DNA of 64,000 bases, taken from contig JBPRGG010000029.1 in assembly GCA_051418075.1 (NCBI GenBank), positions 216,189-280,188 of the forward strand, written 5' to 3'. The notes beneath the pieces are model-generated. The model saw only the letters and a program-made list of their open reading frames with translations, had not been told where the DNA came from and did no database searches. Of the stretch, positions 1-8,198 are shown one piece after another. The first letter of the stretch is position 1. Each line of letters starts with the position of its first letter. The stretch is from JBPRGG01 sp051418075 (GTDB taxonomy: Bacteria; Bacteroidota; Bacteroidia; Cytophagales; Cyclobacteriaceae). Position numbers and translations under genes: made by a program.

Positions 1-1
1 A

Positions 2-175
2 ATCGGAGCTCATACCCTGGTAAAAGAAGGAATGATAATACCTGACTATTCTGTGGTGGTAGGAGTACCTGGAAAGATCATTAAGAAGCTGACCCGGGAG
101 GAACTGCCTAAGCTGGAACTCAATGCGGAACATTATGTAGAACAAGCCCAAAAGTACCTGAAGAATTACTACTAA
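2..175 (+). CDS. Hexapeptide-repeat (gamma carbonic anhydrase-like) protein, C-terminal part
   Basis: Only the last 57 codons are inside the window; the gene begins upstream. The visible part begins in a left-handed beta-helix turn (IGAHTLVKEG, then VIPD-like IIPDYSVVVGVPGKIIKKL), followed by a C-terminal helix ending in EQAQKYLKNYY. The phrase ending in VVVGVPGKII plus a short helical tail is typical of the gamma carbonic anhydrase/PaaY family of trimeric hexapeptide proteins. The metal-binding histidines would lie upstream, so neither carbonic anhydrase nor acyltransferase activity can be judged here. It could also be another hexapeptide transferase. Confidence 0.75.
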   Translation: MGAHTLVKEGMIIPDYSVVVGVPGKIIKKLTREELPKLELNAEHYVEQAQKYLKNYY

Positions 176-300
176 ACCTGGTCAGCTTATTGATAAAAAT
201 ATTTGATTTCTTACTTCTCTTATAAAATAGTTTATTTTCTCTAATCCCTTATTTTGTATAAAAGGCCTTAATAGTGAAAAACAGCCTGGATTGATTTTTT

Positions 301-942
301 ATGTTTTTTCAATTTGTCGAACAATTATCCCAAAAGCTAAAGATGACTTTGCCTGGTGAAGCTGCCCAGAAGTTAATGCTTCCACAACTGGAGCAACAGG
401 ACAGGTTTAATCAGCATTTAATTTCCCGGGCCCGGCCCAGTGCCGTCATAATCATGTTTTACCCTTTCAAAGGCCGGATTTACTTCCCCCTGATCCAAAG
501 GCCTTTTTATGCCGGAGCCCATAGTGGGCAAATCAGTCTGCCCGGGGGTAAAAAGGAGCAGCATGACCAGGATCTGATCGATACAGCCTTAAGGGAAACC
601 GAAGAAGAAATAGGGGTGAAAGTAAAAAAGGAACAGATACTGGGTTGTCTTTCCACCTTGTTTGTGCCGGTCAGTAATTTTAACATTTGGCCCATGGTTG
701 CTGCTGTAGAAGCAACTCCTGCATTTAAACCCGATCCTGTGGAGGTAGCAAACATTATTCAGTGTCCTTTAAACCATCTTTTGGATCCAGGAAATGTTAA
801 AGCCACTACCATTACCACCCGTAGTAATTTGAAGATCAATGCCCCCTATTTTTCCATACAGGAGCAGATAGTTTGGGGTGCTACAGCCATGATACTCAGT
901 GAATTAAAAGCTATCTTGTCTAATTCTCCGGCACCAGGGTGA
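301..942 (+). CDS. NUDIX hydrolase, CoA pyrophosphatase (NudL/UPF0035) type
   Basis: Predicted cytosolic NUDIX pyrophosphohydrolase of 213 residues. The NUDIX box is near residues 78-105: GQISLPGGKKE, then ALRETEEEIGV, giving the REx(2)EExG core that binds the metal. The sequence before the box (PLIQRP, then AHSGQISLPGG) fits the CoA pyrophosphatase branch, which hydrolyses CoA and acyl-CoA to 4'-phosphopantetheine and adenosine 3',5'-bisphosphate. As in that branch, the first Glu of the general NUDIX box is replaced. The ATG follows an AT-rich leader with no clear Shine-Dalgarno. Its 3' end overlaps the convergent lipoprotein gene by 23 bases. The substrate is inferred from family resemblance only. 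Confidence 0.85.
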   Translation: MFFQFVEQLSQKLKMTLPGEAAQKLMLPQLEQQDRFNQHLISRARPSAVIIMFYPFKGRIYFPLIQRPFYAGAHSGQISLPGGKKEQHDQDLIDTALRETEEEIGVKVKKEQILGCLSTLFVPVSNFNIWPMVAAVEATPAFKPDPVEVANIIQCPLNHLLDPGNVKATTITTRSNLKINAPYFSIQEQIVWGATAMILSELKAILSNSPAPG

Positions 943-1471
943 TCTCAATTTTAAAGTTTGCCGGAAGGTTGGCCCCCTGAATGGGAATATTGCCATCCTC
1001 ATCCAGTGAAATGGTGATGGTATTGGCGGTAAATTCCTCAATGGTAAAATCCAGTTTTCCATCCAACAAGAAGGACGGCACCGGGAAACCAGCTGATATA
1101 AAAAACTCCTGAAAATATTCTGATTCCAGTTCAATGATATTTTCATTATCCTTAAACTGCCAGCTGCCAGTGGCAATTACACCGTCCACCGAACTGCTGC
1201 AAACAATATCATTATCCAGAATCTGATAGGTATTGTTATCGGAAAAATCAAACAGATCATCCTGGTTGCAGTCTGGCATACGGTCTTTACCAAAATTAAT
1301 GGTGGTAAGGGAAGAAATGGTACCATTGAGGGCAGTCATTTCCCAGGGCGTAGAAGTAATTACTTCGATTTTAGAGATCTGCTCTTCTTCCTCATCCTTA
1401 CAGGAGCTTACCAGCAACAAGTTGATTGATACAGCTGCCATAGCAGCCATTTTTAGATATTTTTTCAGCAT
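920..1471 (-). CDS. Lipocalin-like lipoprotein of unknown function
   Basis: 183-residue predicted lipoprotein. The N-terminus is a Lys-rich, hydrophobic signal peptide ending LLLVSSCKDEEEE, with lipobox Cys near residue 24 followed by an acidic stretch typical of Bacteroidota surface-exposed lipoproteins. The mature part has the pattern of lipocalin-like beta-barrels: an early W (STPWEMTALNG), then paired strands (YQILDNDIVCSS, GSWQFKDNENIIELES, ANTITISLDEDG). Two mid-protein Cys could form a disulfide. A TAAGTTTG -7-like box lies just upstream at 1488-1495. No ligand can be assigned. It is convergent with the NUDIX gene. Confidence 0.75.
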   Translation of the reverse strand: MLKKYLKMAAMAAVSINLLLVSSCKDEEEEQISKIEVITSTPWEMTALNGTISSLTTINFGKDRMPDCNQDDLFDFSDNNTYQILDNDIVCSSSVDGVIATGSWQFKDNENIIELESEYFQEFFISAGFPVPSFLLDGKLDFTIEEFTANTITISLDEDGNIPIQGANLPANFKIEITLVPEN

Positions 1472-1542
1472 GAATGAAATAATTGGACAAACTTAAGTTA
1501 TTAACGTTCATTATTTATAAAAGTTAATCCAATAAGTAATAA

Positions 1543-1573
1543 TTGGATAAAACAACTGGCTGCTCTATTTTTG
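1543..1573 (+). promoter_or_regulatory. Bacteroidota-type promoter of the DUF819 gene
   Basis: TTG at 1543-1545, 20 bases, then TATTTTTG at 1566-1573. This is an exact match to the Bacteroidota primary sigma consensus (TTG, about 17-23 bases, TAnnTTTG). Transcription should begin around 1580. The possible TTG start codon at 1571 would then lie inside the -7 box, so translation more likely begins at the ATG at 1586 or 1595. Confidence 0.75.
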
Positions 1574-1594
1574 CCCCTGCAAAAAATGCTGAAT

Positions 1595-2854
1595 ATGGAA
1601 AATGAAGTAGTGAATCCGGCCTTGATTACCAATGATGCAGTAGTTTTGGGCTTGTTAATGGTTATACTGGCCCTGGTATTTTATACCGCCAGCAGTTCCA
1701 GACCTGGCTGGCAAAAGTTTTATAAATATGTTCCTTCTCTTTTGTTATGCTATTTCATACCTGCCATTTTTAATTCCTTGGGGATAATCTCCGGAGAAGA
1801 CTCAAACTTATATTTTGTTTCTTCCCGCTATTTGCTACCTACCAGTTTGGTGCTGCTCACCTTAAGTATAGATCTTAAAGGGATCATGCGTTTAGGTCCC
1901 AAAGCTGTGATTATGTTTTTAGCCGGTACGGTGGGAATTGTGATAGGAGGGCCACTGGCTATTATGATTATTTCCACCTTTTCCCCTGATTTAGTAGGAG
2001 GAGCTGGACCCGATGCTGTTTGGCGGGGTTTAGCCACCATAGCTGGCAGTTGGATAGGTGGTGGGGCCAACCAGGCAGCCATGTTTGAAGTTTTTGAAGC
2101 CAGTCCCGACCTTTTTGCTGCCATGATCGCGGTAGATGTGATCGTGGCCAATATCTGGATGGCTTTTCTGCTGTATGGAGCCGGCCGTTCAGCTCAATTA
2201 GATAAAGTATTCAAGGCTGATGCTTCAGCCATTGCCGACGTACAGAAGAGGATCGAGGATTACCGTTTAAGTATTGCCAAGTTACCCAAACTCACTGACA
2301 CGATGGTGATCCTGGGGATTGGATTTGGCGCTACAGGTATCGCTCACCTGCTAGGCGATTTCCTGGCACCCTGGATCAAACTTAATTTTCCCGCCCTGGA
2401 TAAGTTCAGTCTGACTTCTGAATTTTTCTGGATTGTGGTGGTTGCCACTACCATTGGCCTTATTTTGTCATTTACACGGGCCAAAAAATTTGAGGGCGTT
2501 GGTGCCTCACGACTGGGTAGTGCCATGTTGTATGTACTGGTGGCCACTGTAGGGATGAAAATGGATATAGGGGCCGTGGCTGAAAGTCCGGGATATTTTA
2601 TGATCGGATTGATTTGGATGGCCATTCATGTGATCATTCTGCTTAGTGTAGGCAAGTTGATTAAAGCACCCTTTTTCTTTATAGCAGTGGGAAGCCAGGC
2701 TAATGTTGGTGGAGCCGCTTCCGCTCCAATAGTGGCTTCTGCTTTTAATCCTTCGCTGGCTCCTGTGGGGGTGTTACTGGCCGTGTTGGGATATGCCCTG
2801 GGAACCTATGCCGCCTGGTTCTGTGGTATCCTTATGCAGGCAGTATCACCTTAA
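1595..2854 (+). CDS. DUF819 family integral membrane protein
   Basis: About 420-residue polytopic inner-membrane protein of the DUF819 (YjcL-like) family, whose function is unproven; a transporter role is suspected from its architecture. The sequence shows around ten hydrophobic segments arranged as two halves. Gly-rich loops recur in each half: IAGSWIGGGANQAAMFE near residue 160, and FFFIAVGSQANVGGAASAPI near residue 375. Such repeated GxGGxAN motifs suggest an inverted-repeat transporter fold. The start at 1595 is chosen because a consensus promoter overlaps the more upstream TTG at 1571; 1586 is also possible. It stands alone, with M42 peptidase following 35 bases later on the same strand. 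Confidence 0.85.
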   Translation: MENEVVNPALITNDAVVLGLLMVILALVFYTASSSRPGWQKFYKYVPSLLLCYFIPAIFNSLGIISGEDSNLYFVSSRYLLPTSLVLLTLSIDLKGIMRLGPKAVIMFLAGTVGIVIGGPLAIMIISTFSPDLVGGAGPDAVWRGLATIAGSWIGGGANQAAMFEVFEASPDLFAAMIAVDVIVANIWMAFLLYGAGRSAQLDKVFKADASAIADVQKRIEDYRLSIAKLPKLTDTMVILGIGFGATGIAHLLGDFLAPWIKLNFPALDKFSLTSEFFWIVVVATTIGLILSFTRAKKFEGVGASRLGSAMLYVLVATVGMKMDIGAVAESPGYFMIGLIWMAIHVIILLSVGKLIKAPFFFIAVGSQANVGGAASAPIVASAFNPSLAPVGVLLAVLGYALGTYAAWFCGILMQAVSP

Positions 2855-2889
2855 TAAAGCATTTTTTTTTCACCTAAAATATATCTTTT

Positions 2890-3957
2890 ATGGATCAATC
2901 AAGTAAAAAGTTTTTATTCGAATACCTCAATGCCAATGCCCCCACCGGATTTGAATCGTCCGGACAAAAGATCTGGCTGGAATACATTAAGCAATATACA
3001 GATGACTATTTTACCGATACCTATGGTACGGCTGTAGCTACCCTGAATCCTGAAGCCAAGTATAAAGTAGTCATTGAAGCTCACGCTGACGAGATCAGCT
3101 GGTTTGTCAATTATATTACCGAGGAGGGATACATTTATGTGATTCGGAATGGTGGGTCAGATTATCAGATCGCCCCTTCCAAACGAGCCAAGATTCATAC
3201 GGATAAAGGTGTTGTAAAAGCCGTTTTCGGTTGGCCTGCCATCCATGTGAGGAAAGATGAGGAGAAAAAACCGGATGTAGATACCATCGTTCTGGATTGT
3301 GGTTGTGAATCTAAAAAAGAGGCGGAGGAACTGGGGGTACACGTGGGTTGTGTAGTTACTTTTGATGAAGATTTGGTGGAGTTAAATGATAAATACCTGG
3401 TGGGAAGGGCTCTGGATAATCGCATGGGTGGTTTTATGATAGCCCAGGTAGCCCGCCGGTTGTCTGAAAATAAAGTGAAGCTCCCATTTGGTTTGTATAT
3501 CGTGAATGCAGTTCAGGAAGAAATAGGATTACGTGGGGCTGAAATGATTGCTCACCGGATCAAGCCAAACCTGGCCATCGTGACGGATGTGACACATGAC
3601 ACCTGGTCGCCTTTGTACAACAAAATTAAACAGGGCGATCAGAAAGCGGGTAAGGGGCCGGTGTTAAGTTATGCTCCGGCTGTTCATAACAATGTATTGA
3701 AAATGCTTATCAATACAGCGGAGGCTAAAAATATTCCTTTCCAGCGGGCTGCACTTTCCCGGTTTTCTGGTACAGATACAGATGCTTTTGCCTATTCCAA
3801 TGAAGGTGTGGCCGCTGCCCTGATCTCCCTGCCCCTGAAATATATGCATACCACTGTGGAAATGGTGCACCAGGACGATGTAGAAAATGTGATCAGGCTG
3901 TTCTATGAATTTTTGCTCCAACTGGACGCAGATCATGACTTCAGGTATATAAAGTAA
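2890..3957 (+). CDS. M42 family metallopeptidase (glutamyl aminopeptidase/endoglucanase M)
   Basis: 355-residue predicted cytosolic dinuclear-zinc aminopeptidase. M42 proteins form tetrahedral dodecamers that trim peptides. Visible family signatures: EAHADEISW near residue 60 (first metal His/Asp), GRALDNRMGG near 175 (bridging Asp), VQEEIGLRGA near 210 (catalytic Glu-Glu pair), a DVTHDTWSP Asp near 238, and LKYMHTTVEMVH near 320 (last metal His). All expected ligands are present and the length is normal, so it should be active. It may be co-transcribed with the DUF819 gene 35 bases upstream. Some relatives were misnamed cellulases; nothing here supports a glycanase role. Confidence 0.9.
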   Translation: MDQSSKKFLFEYLNANAPTGFESSGQKIWLEYIKQYTDDYFTDTYGTAVATLNPEAKYKVVIEAHADEISWFVNYITEEGYIYVIRNGGSDYQIAPSKRAKIHTDKGVVKAVFGWPAIHVRKDEEKKPDVDTIVLDCGCESKKEAEELGVHVGCVVTFDEDLVELNDKYLVGRALDNRMGGFMIAQVARRLSENKVKLPFGLYIVNAVQEEIGLRGAEMIAHRIKPNLAIVTDVTHDTWSPLYNKIKQGDQKAGKGPVLSYAPAVHNNVLKMLINTAEAKNIPFQRAALSRFSGTDTDAFAYSNEGVAAALISLPLKYMHTTVEMVHQDDVENVIRLFYEFLLQLDADHDFRYIK

Positions 3958-4062
3958 ATTAGCAGACTGCCGGATTTTTACAAGCTGCTGTTTGATGCCC
4001 TTATGCTTGTAGATATGGTTAAAGATGTTTAACTTAATCATCTGATAACCCAAAACCCAAAA

Positions 4063-5409
4063 ATGAAAAATAAACCGAATCGTCGTACTTTTATCAGGCA
4101 ATCAGCAGTAGCTGCTGCCGGCTTTTACCTGGTTCCCCGTCACGTATTGGGAGGCAAGGGATACACTGCTCCAAGTGACAAGTTAAACATTGGCTGTATA
4201 GGTATAGGAGGTAAGGGAAGGGTGGATGTAGAAGAAGTCAGCAGCCAGAATATCATCGCCTTATGTGATGTAGACCAGAAAAAAGCCAGTAATACCAATA
4301 AAAGATACCCTCAAAACCCATATCAAAAGTTTCCTAAAGCCAGACCTTATGAGGATTTCAGGGTAATGCTGGACCAGGAAAAGGACCTGGATGCTGTGAC
4401 TATCTCAACCCCTGATCATACACATGCGGTGATGGCTATGAGAGCGATCAACCAGGGTAAGCATGTGTTTTTACAAAAACCTCTGACCCGCACTATTAAA
4501 GAAACCAGGGAAATCACAGAGGCTGCCCGCAGCATGAAGGTAGCTACTCAGATGGGCAACCAGGGCCATGCCAATGAAGGTCCCCGGATCCTGGTGGAAC
4601 TGGTGAGAAGTGGTGCCATAGGACCGGTGAGCCGGGTACATGTATGGACCAATCGACCGATCTGGCCCCAGGGTATTGAGCAAAGACCTTCAGAAACACC
4701 AGCTGTGCCTGATCACCTGAATTGGGATCTTTGGCTGGGTCCAGCGCCTTACAGGGCTTATCATCCTGATTACGTGCCATTTAATTGGCGGGGATGGTGG
4801 GACTTTGGTTGTGGTGCTTTGGGTGATATGGGTTGTCATTTGATTGATTTTCCCTTCTGGGCCCTGGAATTGGGTCATCCTGAGACTGTTGAAGCCAGTT
4901 CCAGCCCGGTCTACCAGGAAACTGCTCCCGTAGCATCGGTGGTTCATTATTATTATCCGGCCAATATCAATCAGCCAGCATTACATATGACCTGGTATGA
5001 TGGAGGTATCTTGCCAGCCAAACCGGCCGGGTTGCCTTACGAGATCAGGGATCATATCGGTGGTGTAATATTTGAAGGGTCAGAAGGACAACTGGTATAT
5101 CGATACGTGGAAGATAAGCCGGTATTGTTGCGGAATGGCAAAGAAGAAAGATATGACTTGCCTGAGCAGCTTATTTCACGCTCTCCCGGTCATTACCAGG
5201 AGTGGATCGATGCCTGTAAAGGAGGCAAGCCAGCTATGGCCAATTTTGAATATTCCGGTCCTCTTACTGAGGTAGTGTTATTAGGTAATGTGGCTATCCG
5301 GTCCAGACAAAAACTCAGTTGGGATGGTGCTAAAATGAAGGTTATCAACCACAACCAAGCCAATAAGTTTCTGCAGGAAGATTACCGGAAAGGTTGGTCC
5401 TTAACTTGA
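4063..5409 (+). CDS. Tat-exported Gfo/Idh/MocA family oxidoreductase
   Basis: 448-residue NAD(P)-dependent sugar oxidoreductase-like protein. It starts with a twin-arginine signal (NRRTFIRQ, then an Ala-rich hydrophobic stretch ending near LGGKG), so it should be folded with cofactor and exported by Tat. A Rossmann segment follows (NIGCIGIGGKGRVDVEE), then the typical EKP-like motif appears as FLQKPLTR near residue 147, and the C-terminal sheet domain contains GALGDMGCHLIDFPFWAL. Exported members are common in Bacteroidota and Planctomycetota and are linked to carbohydrate modification; the substrate is unknown. The stop is 4 bases before the pantothenate kinase start, suggesting translational coupling. 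Confidence 0.88.
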   Translation: MKNKPNRRTFIRQSAVAAAGFYLVPRHVLGGKGYTAPSDKLNIGCIGIGGKGRVDVEEVSSQNIIALCDVDQKKASNTNKRYPQNPYQKFPKARPYEDFRVMLDQEKDLDAVTISTPDHTHAVMAMRAINQGKHVFLQKPLTRTIKETREITEAARSMKVATQMGNQGHANEGPRILVELVRSGAIGPVSRVHVWTNRPIWPQGIEQRPSETPAVPDHLNWDLWLGPAPYRAYHPDYVPFNWRGWWDFGCGALGDMGCHLIDFPFWALELGHPETVEASSSPVYQETAPVASVVHYYYPANINQPALHMTWYDGGILPAKPAGLPYEIRDHIGGVIFEGSEGQLVYRYVEDKPVLLRNGKEERYDLPEQLISRSPGHYQEWIDACKGGKPAMANFEYSGPLTEVVLLGNVAIRSRQKLSWDGAKMKVINHNQANKFLQEDYRKGWSLT

Positions 5410-5413
5410 TATT

Positions 5414-6226
5414 ATGGTTTTAGGTATTGATATTGGAGGTTCCACCACAGATATAGCCTGTTTTGACCAGGGTAAGGCTATTGATTTTTTGTCGGTCAGC
5501 GCTGATGACCCCATCACATCGGCTTCAGGCGCTTTGGGGAAATTTATCAATAAACAGCATGTGACTTTGCAGGATATTCAATCCATTGCAGTTACCGGAG
5601 TAGGGGCTAATTCTTTAGGAGACGACTTGTTTGGCATTCCCCTGCAAAAAATAAGTGAATTCAATGCCATTGGTTTGGGAGGCTTATACCTTTCAGGTCT
5701 TGATCAGACTATTGTGGTGAGCATGGGAACAGGAACGGCCATTGTGAAAGCAGATCAATCAGCTATTCAACATCTGGGCGGTACGGGAGTAGGAGGAGGT
5801 ACTTTGCTGGGTTTGTCTAAATACATGCTGAATATTTCCAATTTTGAGACCCTGATTGAGTTGGCCCAAAATGGAAATTTGGCCAAAGTAGATCTGACCA
5901 TTGGCGATATCTCTTCTACCGAAATCGGAAATTTACCTCCACAAGCCACAGCCTCTAATTTTGGAAAACACAGTGACAAAGCTACGGCTAATGATAAGGC
6001 ATTGGGAATTATTAATCTGGTCTGCCAGACCATTGGAATGCTGGCGGTGTTTGCCTCTCATAATAATGGGATCAAGCAGATTGTCCTGACCGGAAAAATG
6101 ATCAGGGTGCCGCAAACCCAGCATGTATTTCATTCCCTGGAAAAATTGTTTCAGGTAAAATTTATCACTCCCCAAAAAGCAGAATTTGCTACGGCTGTAG
6201 GAGCGGCCTATGCCTTGATTAAATAA
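5414..6226 (+). CDS. coaW: Type II pantothenate kinase-like protein (CoaW family)
   Basis: 270-residue ASKHA-fold kinase predicted to phosphorylate pantothenate in the first committed step of CoA synthesis. Family signatures: N-terminal phosphate loop GIDIGGSTTD, a putative catalytic Glu in ISEFNAIGLGG near residue 78, VSMGTGTAIV near 102, GGTGVGGGTLLGLSKYML near 120, and ATASNFGK near 180. The order matches Staphylococcus CoaW and eukaryotic PanK. It begins 4 bases after the exported oxidoreductase gene, and the two are probably co-translated although no functional link is obvious. Many Bacteroidota use the unrelated type III CoaX, so this may be an additional or replacing enzyme. The substrate is inferred. 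Confidence 0.8.
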   Translation: MVLGIDIGGSTTDIACFDQGKAIDFLSVSADDPITSASGALGKFINKQHVTLQDIQSIAVTGVGANSLGDDLFGIPLQKISEFNAIGLGGLYLSGLDQTIVVSMGTGTAIVKADQSAIQHLGGTGVGGGTLLGLSKYMLNISNFETLIELAQNGNLAKVDLTIGDISSTEIGNLPPQATASNFGKHSDKATANDKALGIINLVCQTIGMLAVFASHNNGIKQIVLTGKMIRVPQTQHVFHSLEKLFQVKFITPQKAEFATAVGAAYALIK

Positions 6227-6274
6227 AAATAACTTTTCCTCCGGGGAACTGGTGCTTATATATGCCCGTAGATA

Positions 6275-6305
6275 TTGATAATATGATTTGAAAATAATAT
6301 ATTTG
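6275..6305 (+). promoter_or_regulatory. Bacteroidota-type promoter of the ECF sigma factor gene
   Basis: TTG at 6275-6277, 20 bases, then TATATTTG at 6298-6305, an exact consensus match. The predicted start of transcription near 6312 precedes the TTG start codon at 6331. An in-frame stop at 6304-6306 excludes a longer protein. Confidence 0.7.
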
Positions 6306-6330
6306 ATTTAGCGCTAATTTTTTTAAAGCT

Positions 6331-6912
6331 TTGCAGAAGTATCAAAAATACCCGGTCAAACAGCTAACTACCCTATTAAAAGATGGTGACATCAAGGCCT
6401 TTGATGAAATCTATCATCGTTTTGTGCCCCGGGTATTAGGTTTTCTCTCCCGGGTTTACAAAGATCAGGAATTGGCTAAAGAAGTTACGCAGGAGGTTTT
6501 TATTAAAATATGGGAAGTAAGGCAAGTGATTCAACCTGAAAAATCCTTTGAAGCATATTTATTTCAGATTGCTAAAAATAAAATTTATGATCTGCTGCAA
6601 CAACAGAAGAGGAAGTATGAAGTATATCAAAAAATAATTCCGGATGATTTAAGCAACGAAGTAGAGGATGAGATTTTATTGGATGATCTAAAACAGCAAG
6701 TAAGCCAGGTAGTGAATAAATTGCCGGACTCTCAAAAAGAAATTTTTCTGCTAAGCCGGGAGCAGCTTTTAAGTAATGAAGAAATAGCCCGCCAGCTTCA
6801 GATTTCCCGTCGCACCGTAGAAACCCAGCTATACCGGGTTTTGAAAAAACTTAAAAAGGAATTGGCCAAGAATGAATTAATCTATCTGTATATCGTTTGG
6901 TTCTTACTATAA
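6331..6912 (+). CDS. ECF RNA polymerase sigma factor (SusC/D-associated, FecI-like)
   Basis: 193-residue sigma-70 family extracytoplasmic-function factor. Region 2 spans about residues 12-80 (AFDEIYHRFVPRVLGFLSRVY, then AKEVTQEVFIKIWE), and region 4 about 120-180 (LPDSQKEIFLLSRE, then helix-turn-helix NEEIARQLQISRRTVETQLYRVLKKL). Regions 1 and 3 are missing, as in ECF factors. The TTG start is supported by an in-frame stop at 6304 and a consensus promoter just upstream; there is no in-frame ATG near. FecR, an STN-containing SusC and SusD follow on the same strand, so this sigma should be released by the FecR relay and direct transcription of susC onward. Confidence 0.92.
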   Translation: MQKYQKYPVKQLTTLLKDGDIKAFDEIYHRFVPRVLGFLSRVYKDQELAKEVTQEVFIKIWEVRQVIQPEKSFEAYLFQIAKNKIYDLLQQQKRKYEVYQKIIPDDLSNEVEDEILLDDLKQQVSQVVNKLPDSQKEIFLLSREQLLSNEEIARQLQISRRTVETQLYRVLKKLKKELAKNELIYLYIVWFLL

Positions 6913-7100
6913 TATTATTTTTTTGGTAACCTGGTGAAAAACAATAACCTGCTTCCATAAGATTTACGCCTGTTTTTTTGCTATAAGTCACGGCTGAATT
7001 GGCTTTTTCTTAAAGTATAATTTTTTAAAAAGTTTATTTTTTTTGAAATACTTGTAAGTAATTAACCGCCCCTCAGCAGTATTATATAAAATTAGTAACA

Positions 7101-8081
7101 ATGGGGCATAATCTACATCGGGAACAGCTTTTTTTAAAATACATTAACGGAGAAGCCTCTGAAAAGGAAGTTCATTGGATCAATCGGCATTATACAGCCC
7201 GACAACAAAAGCAGATCATAGATGAACTGTTGACCAAATATTGGCGGGATGATATGGATTCGCGCCCATCTGTTCCTGAGGAAATGCTAACTAATATTCA
7301 TCAAAGGATTAATCCGGATATTTCTTCCCACCGGGTTTTTGACTACTTGTACCTTTCCAAGGTAGCAGCTTCCATTTTGATCTTTATTTCTGTTATTTTT
7401 TATTTTGCCTATACTTATCAATCCATTCCAACTTCTACCCAGCCCCGGACAGAAATGATCTACAAGAAAACTGAATTCGGTCAAAAGCTCAAAATAGTGT
7501 TACCGGATAGCTCAGTGGCGGTACTTAATTCAGGTACTACCATTAGCTATCCGGAAATTTTCTCTGATAGTATAAGGGTGGTGGATCTAGCCGGTGAAGC
7601 TTATTTTCAGGTCCTTCCCAACAGCAACAGACCTTTTATTGTAAAAGGTACTACTATGGATGTTAAAGTTTTAGGCACCTCTTTTAATTTTAACACCCGA
7701 AAAGCTGCAGTTGCTTTGACTGAGGGTAAGGTAGAATTAAATGATGGGATACAACAGGCAGTTTTAGCTCCGGGTCAGCTGGGCCAATTATCCTCTGAGT
7801 CAGGAAAATTTGAAATAGGTGCTTTTGATAAATTAACCTATATAGGCTGGAAAGATGGCGTTATAAATATAGAAGGGCTTTCACTTAAGGAGATCATACC
7901 AGTTTTGGAGAATTGGTATGGAGTAGCCATAAGTCATGGTCAATTCATTGACCCCGATATGGTATTCAAGGGTAAACTGTCTCACCGGAGCCTGGAAAAT
8001 ATCCTGGAAGGAATCTGTTTTTCTTTAAATTGTCAATATAAAATCAGCGGAAAAAATGTGGAAATCTATTTATCGCAATAA
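7101..8081 (+). CDS. FecR-family anti-sigma/sigma regulator
   Basis: 326-residue inner-membrane regulator. The cytoplasmic N-terminal part (about 1-85) should hold the ECF factor. One membrane segment follows (VAASILIFISVIFYFAYTY, near 88-106). A periplasmic FecR domain covers about 125-225 (KIVLPDSSVAVLNSGTTISYP, VKVLGTSFNFNTR, ALTEGKVELN). A C-terminal DUF4974/STN-like region covers about 255-325. Known systems relay ligand occupancy from an STN domain of the outer-membrane receptor to FecR, then to the sigma factor. The 188-base gap after the sigma gene is unusually long for a cotranscribed pair and has no clear promoter. Confidence 0.92.
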   Translation: MGHNLHREQLFLKYINGEASEKEVHWINRHYTARQQKQIIDELLTKYWRDDMDSRPSVPEEMLTNIHQRINPDISSHRVFDYLYLSKVAASILIFISVIFYFAYTYQSIPTSTQPRTEMIYKKTEFGQKLKIVLPDSSVAVLNSGTTISYPEIFSDSIRVVDLAGEAYFQVLPNSNRPFIVKGTTMDVKVLGTSFNFNTRKAAVALTEGKVELNDGIQQAVLAPGQLGQLSSESGKFEIGAFDKLTYIGWKDGVINIEGLSLKEIIPVLENWYGVAISHGQFIDPDMVFKGKLSHRSLENILEGICFSLNCQYKISGKNVEIYLSQ

Positions 8082-8084
8082 AAA

Positions 8085-8115
8085 TGGGCCAATATAGACT
8101 ATTGACCCAAACTTT
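8085..8115 (+). terminator. Stem-loop between fecR-like gene and susC-like gene
   Basis: Arms TGGGCCAATA (8085-8094) and TATTGACCCA (8100-8109) pair with one mismatch around a 5-base loop, followed by AACTTTTTAT. It begins 4 bases after the FecR stop. It may end the sigma/FecR transcript, or act as an attenuator ahead of susC, which should have its own ECF promoter in 8110-8198. Confidence 0.6.
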
Positions 8116-8198
8116 TTATAAACTTTGATCTGTAAACTTCGACCCTCACAGACCCAAGTTTAATTGTTTAATGGTTTAATAAAAAACAACACAAATGT

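Noticed and set aside
4471..5275. Several minus-strand frames opposite the Gfo/Idh/MocA gene
   Set aside because: Shadows of the real gene with no recognisable domains and no start signals.
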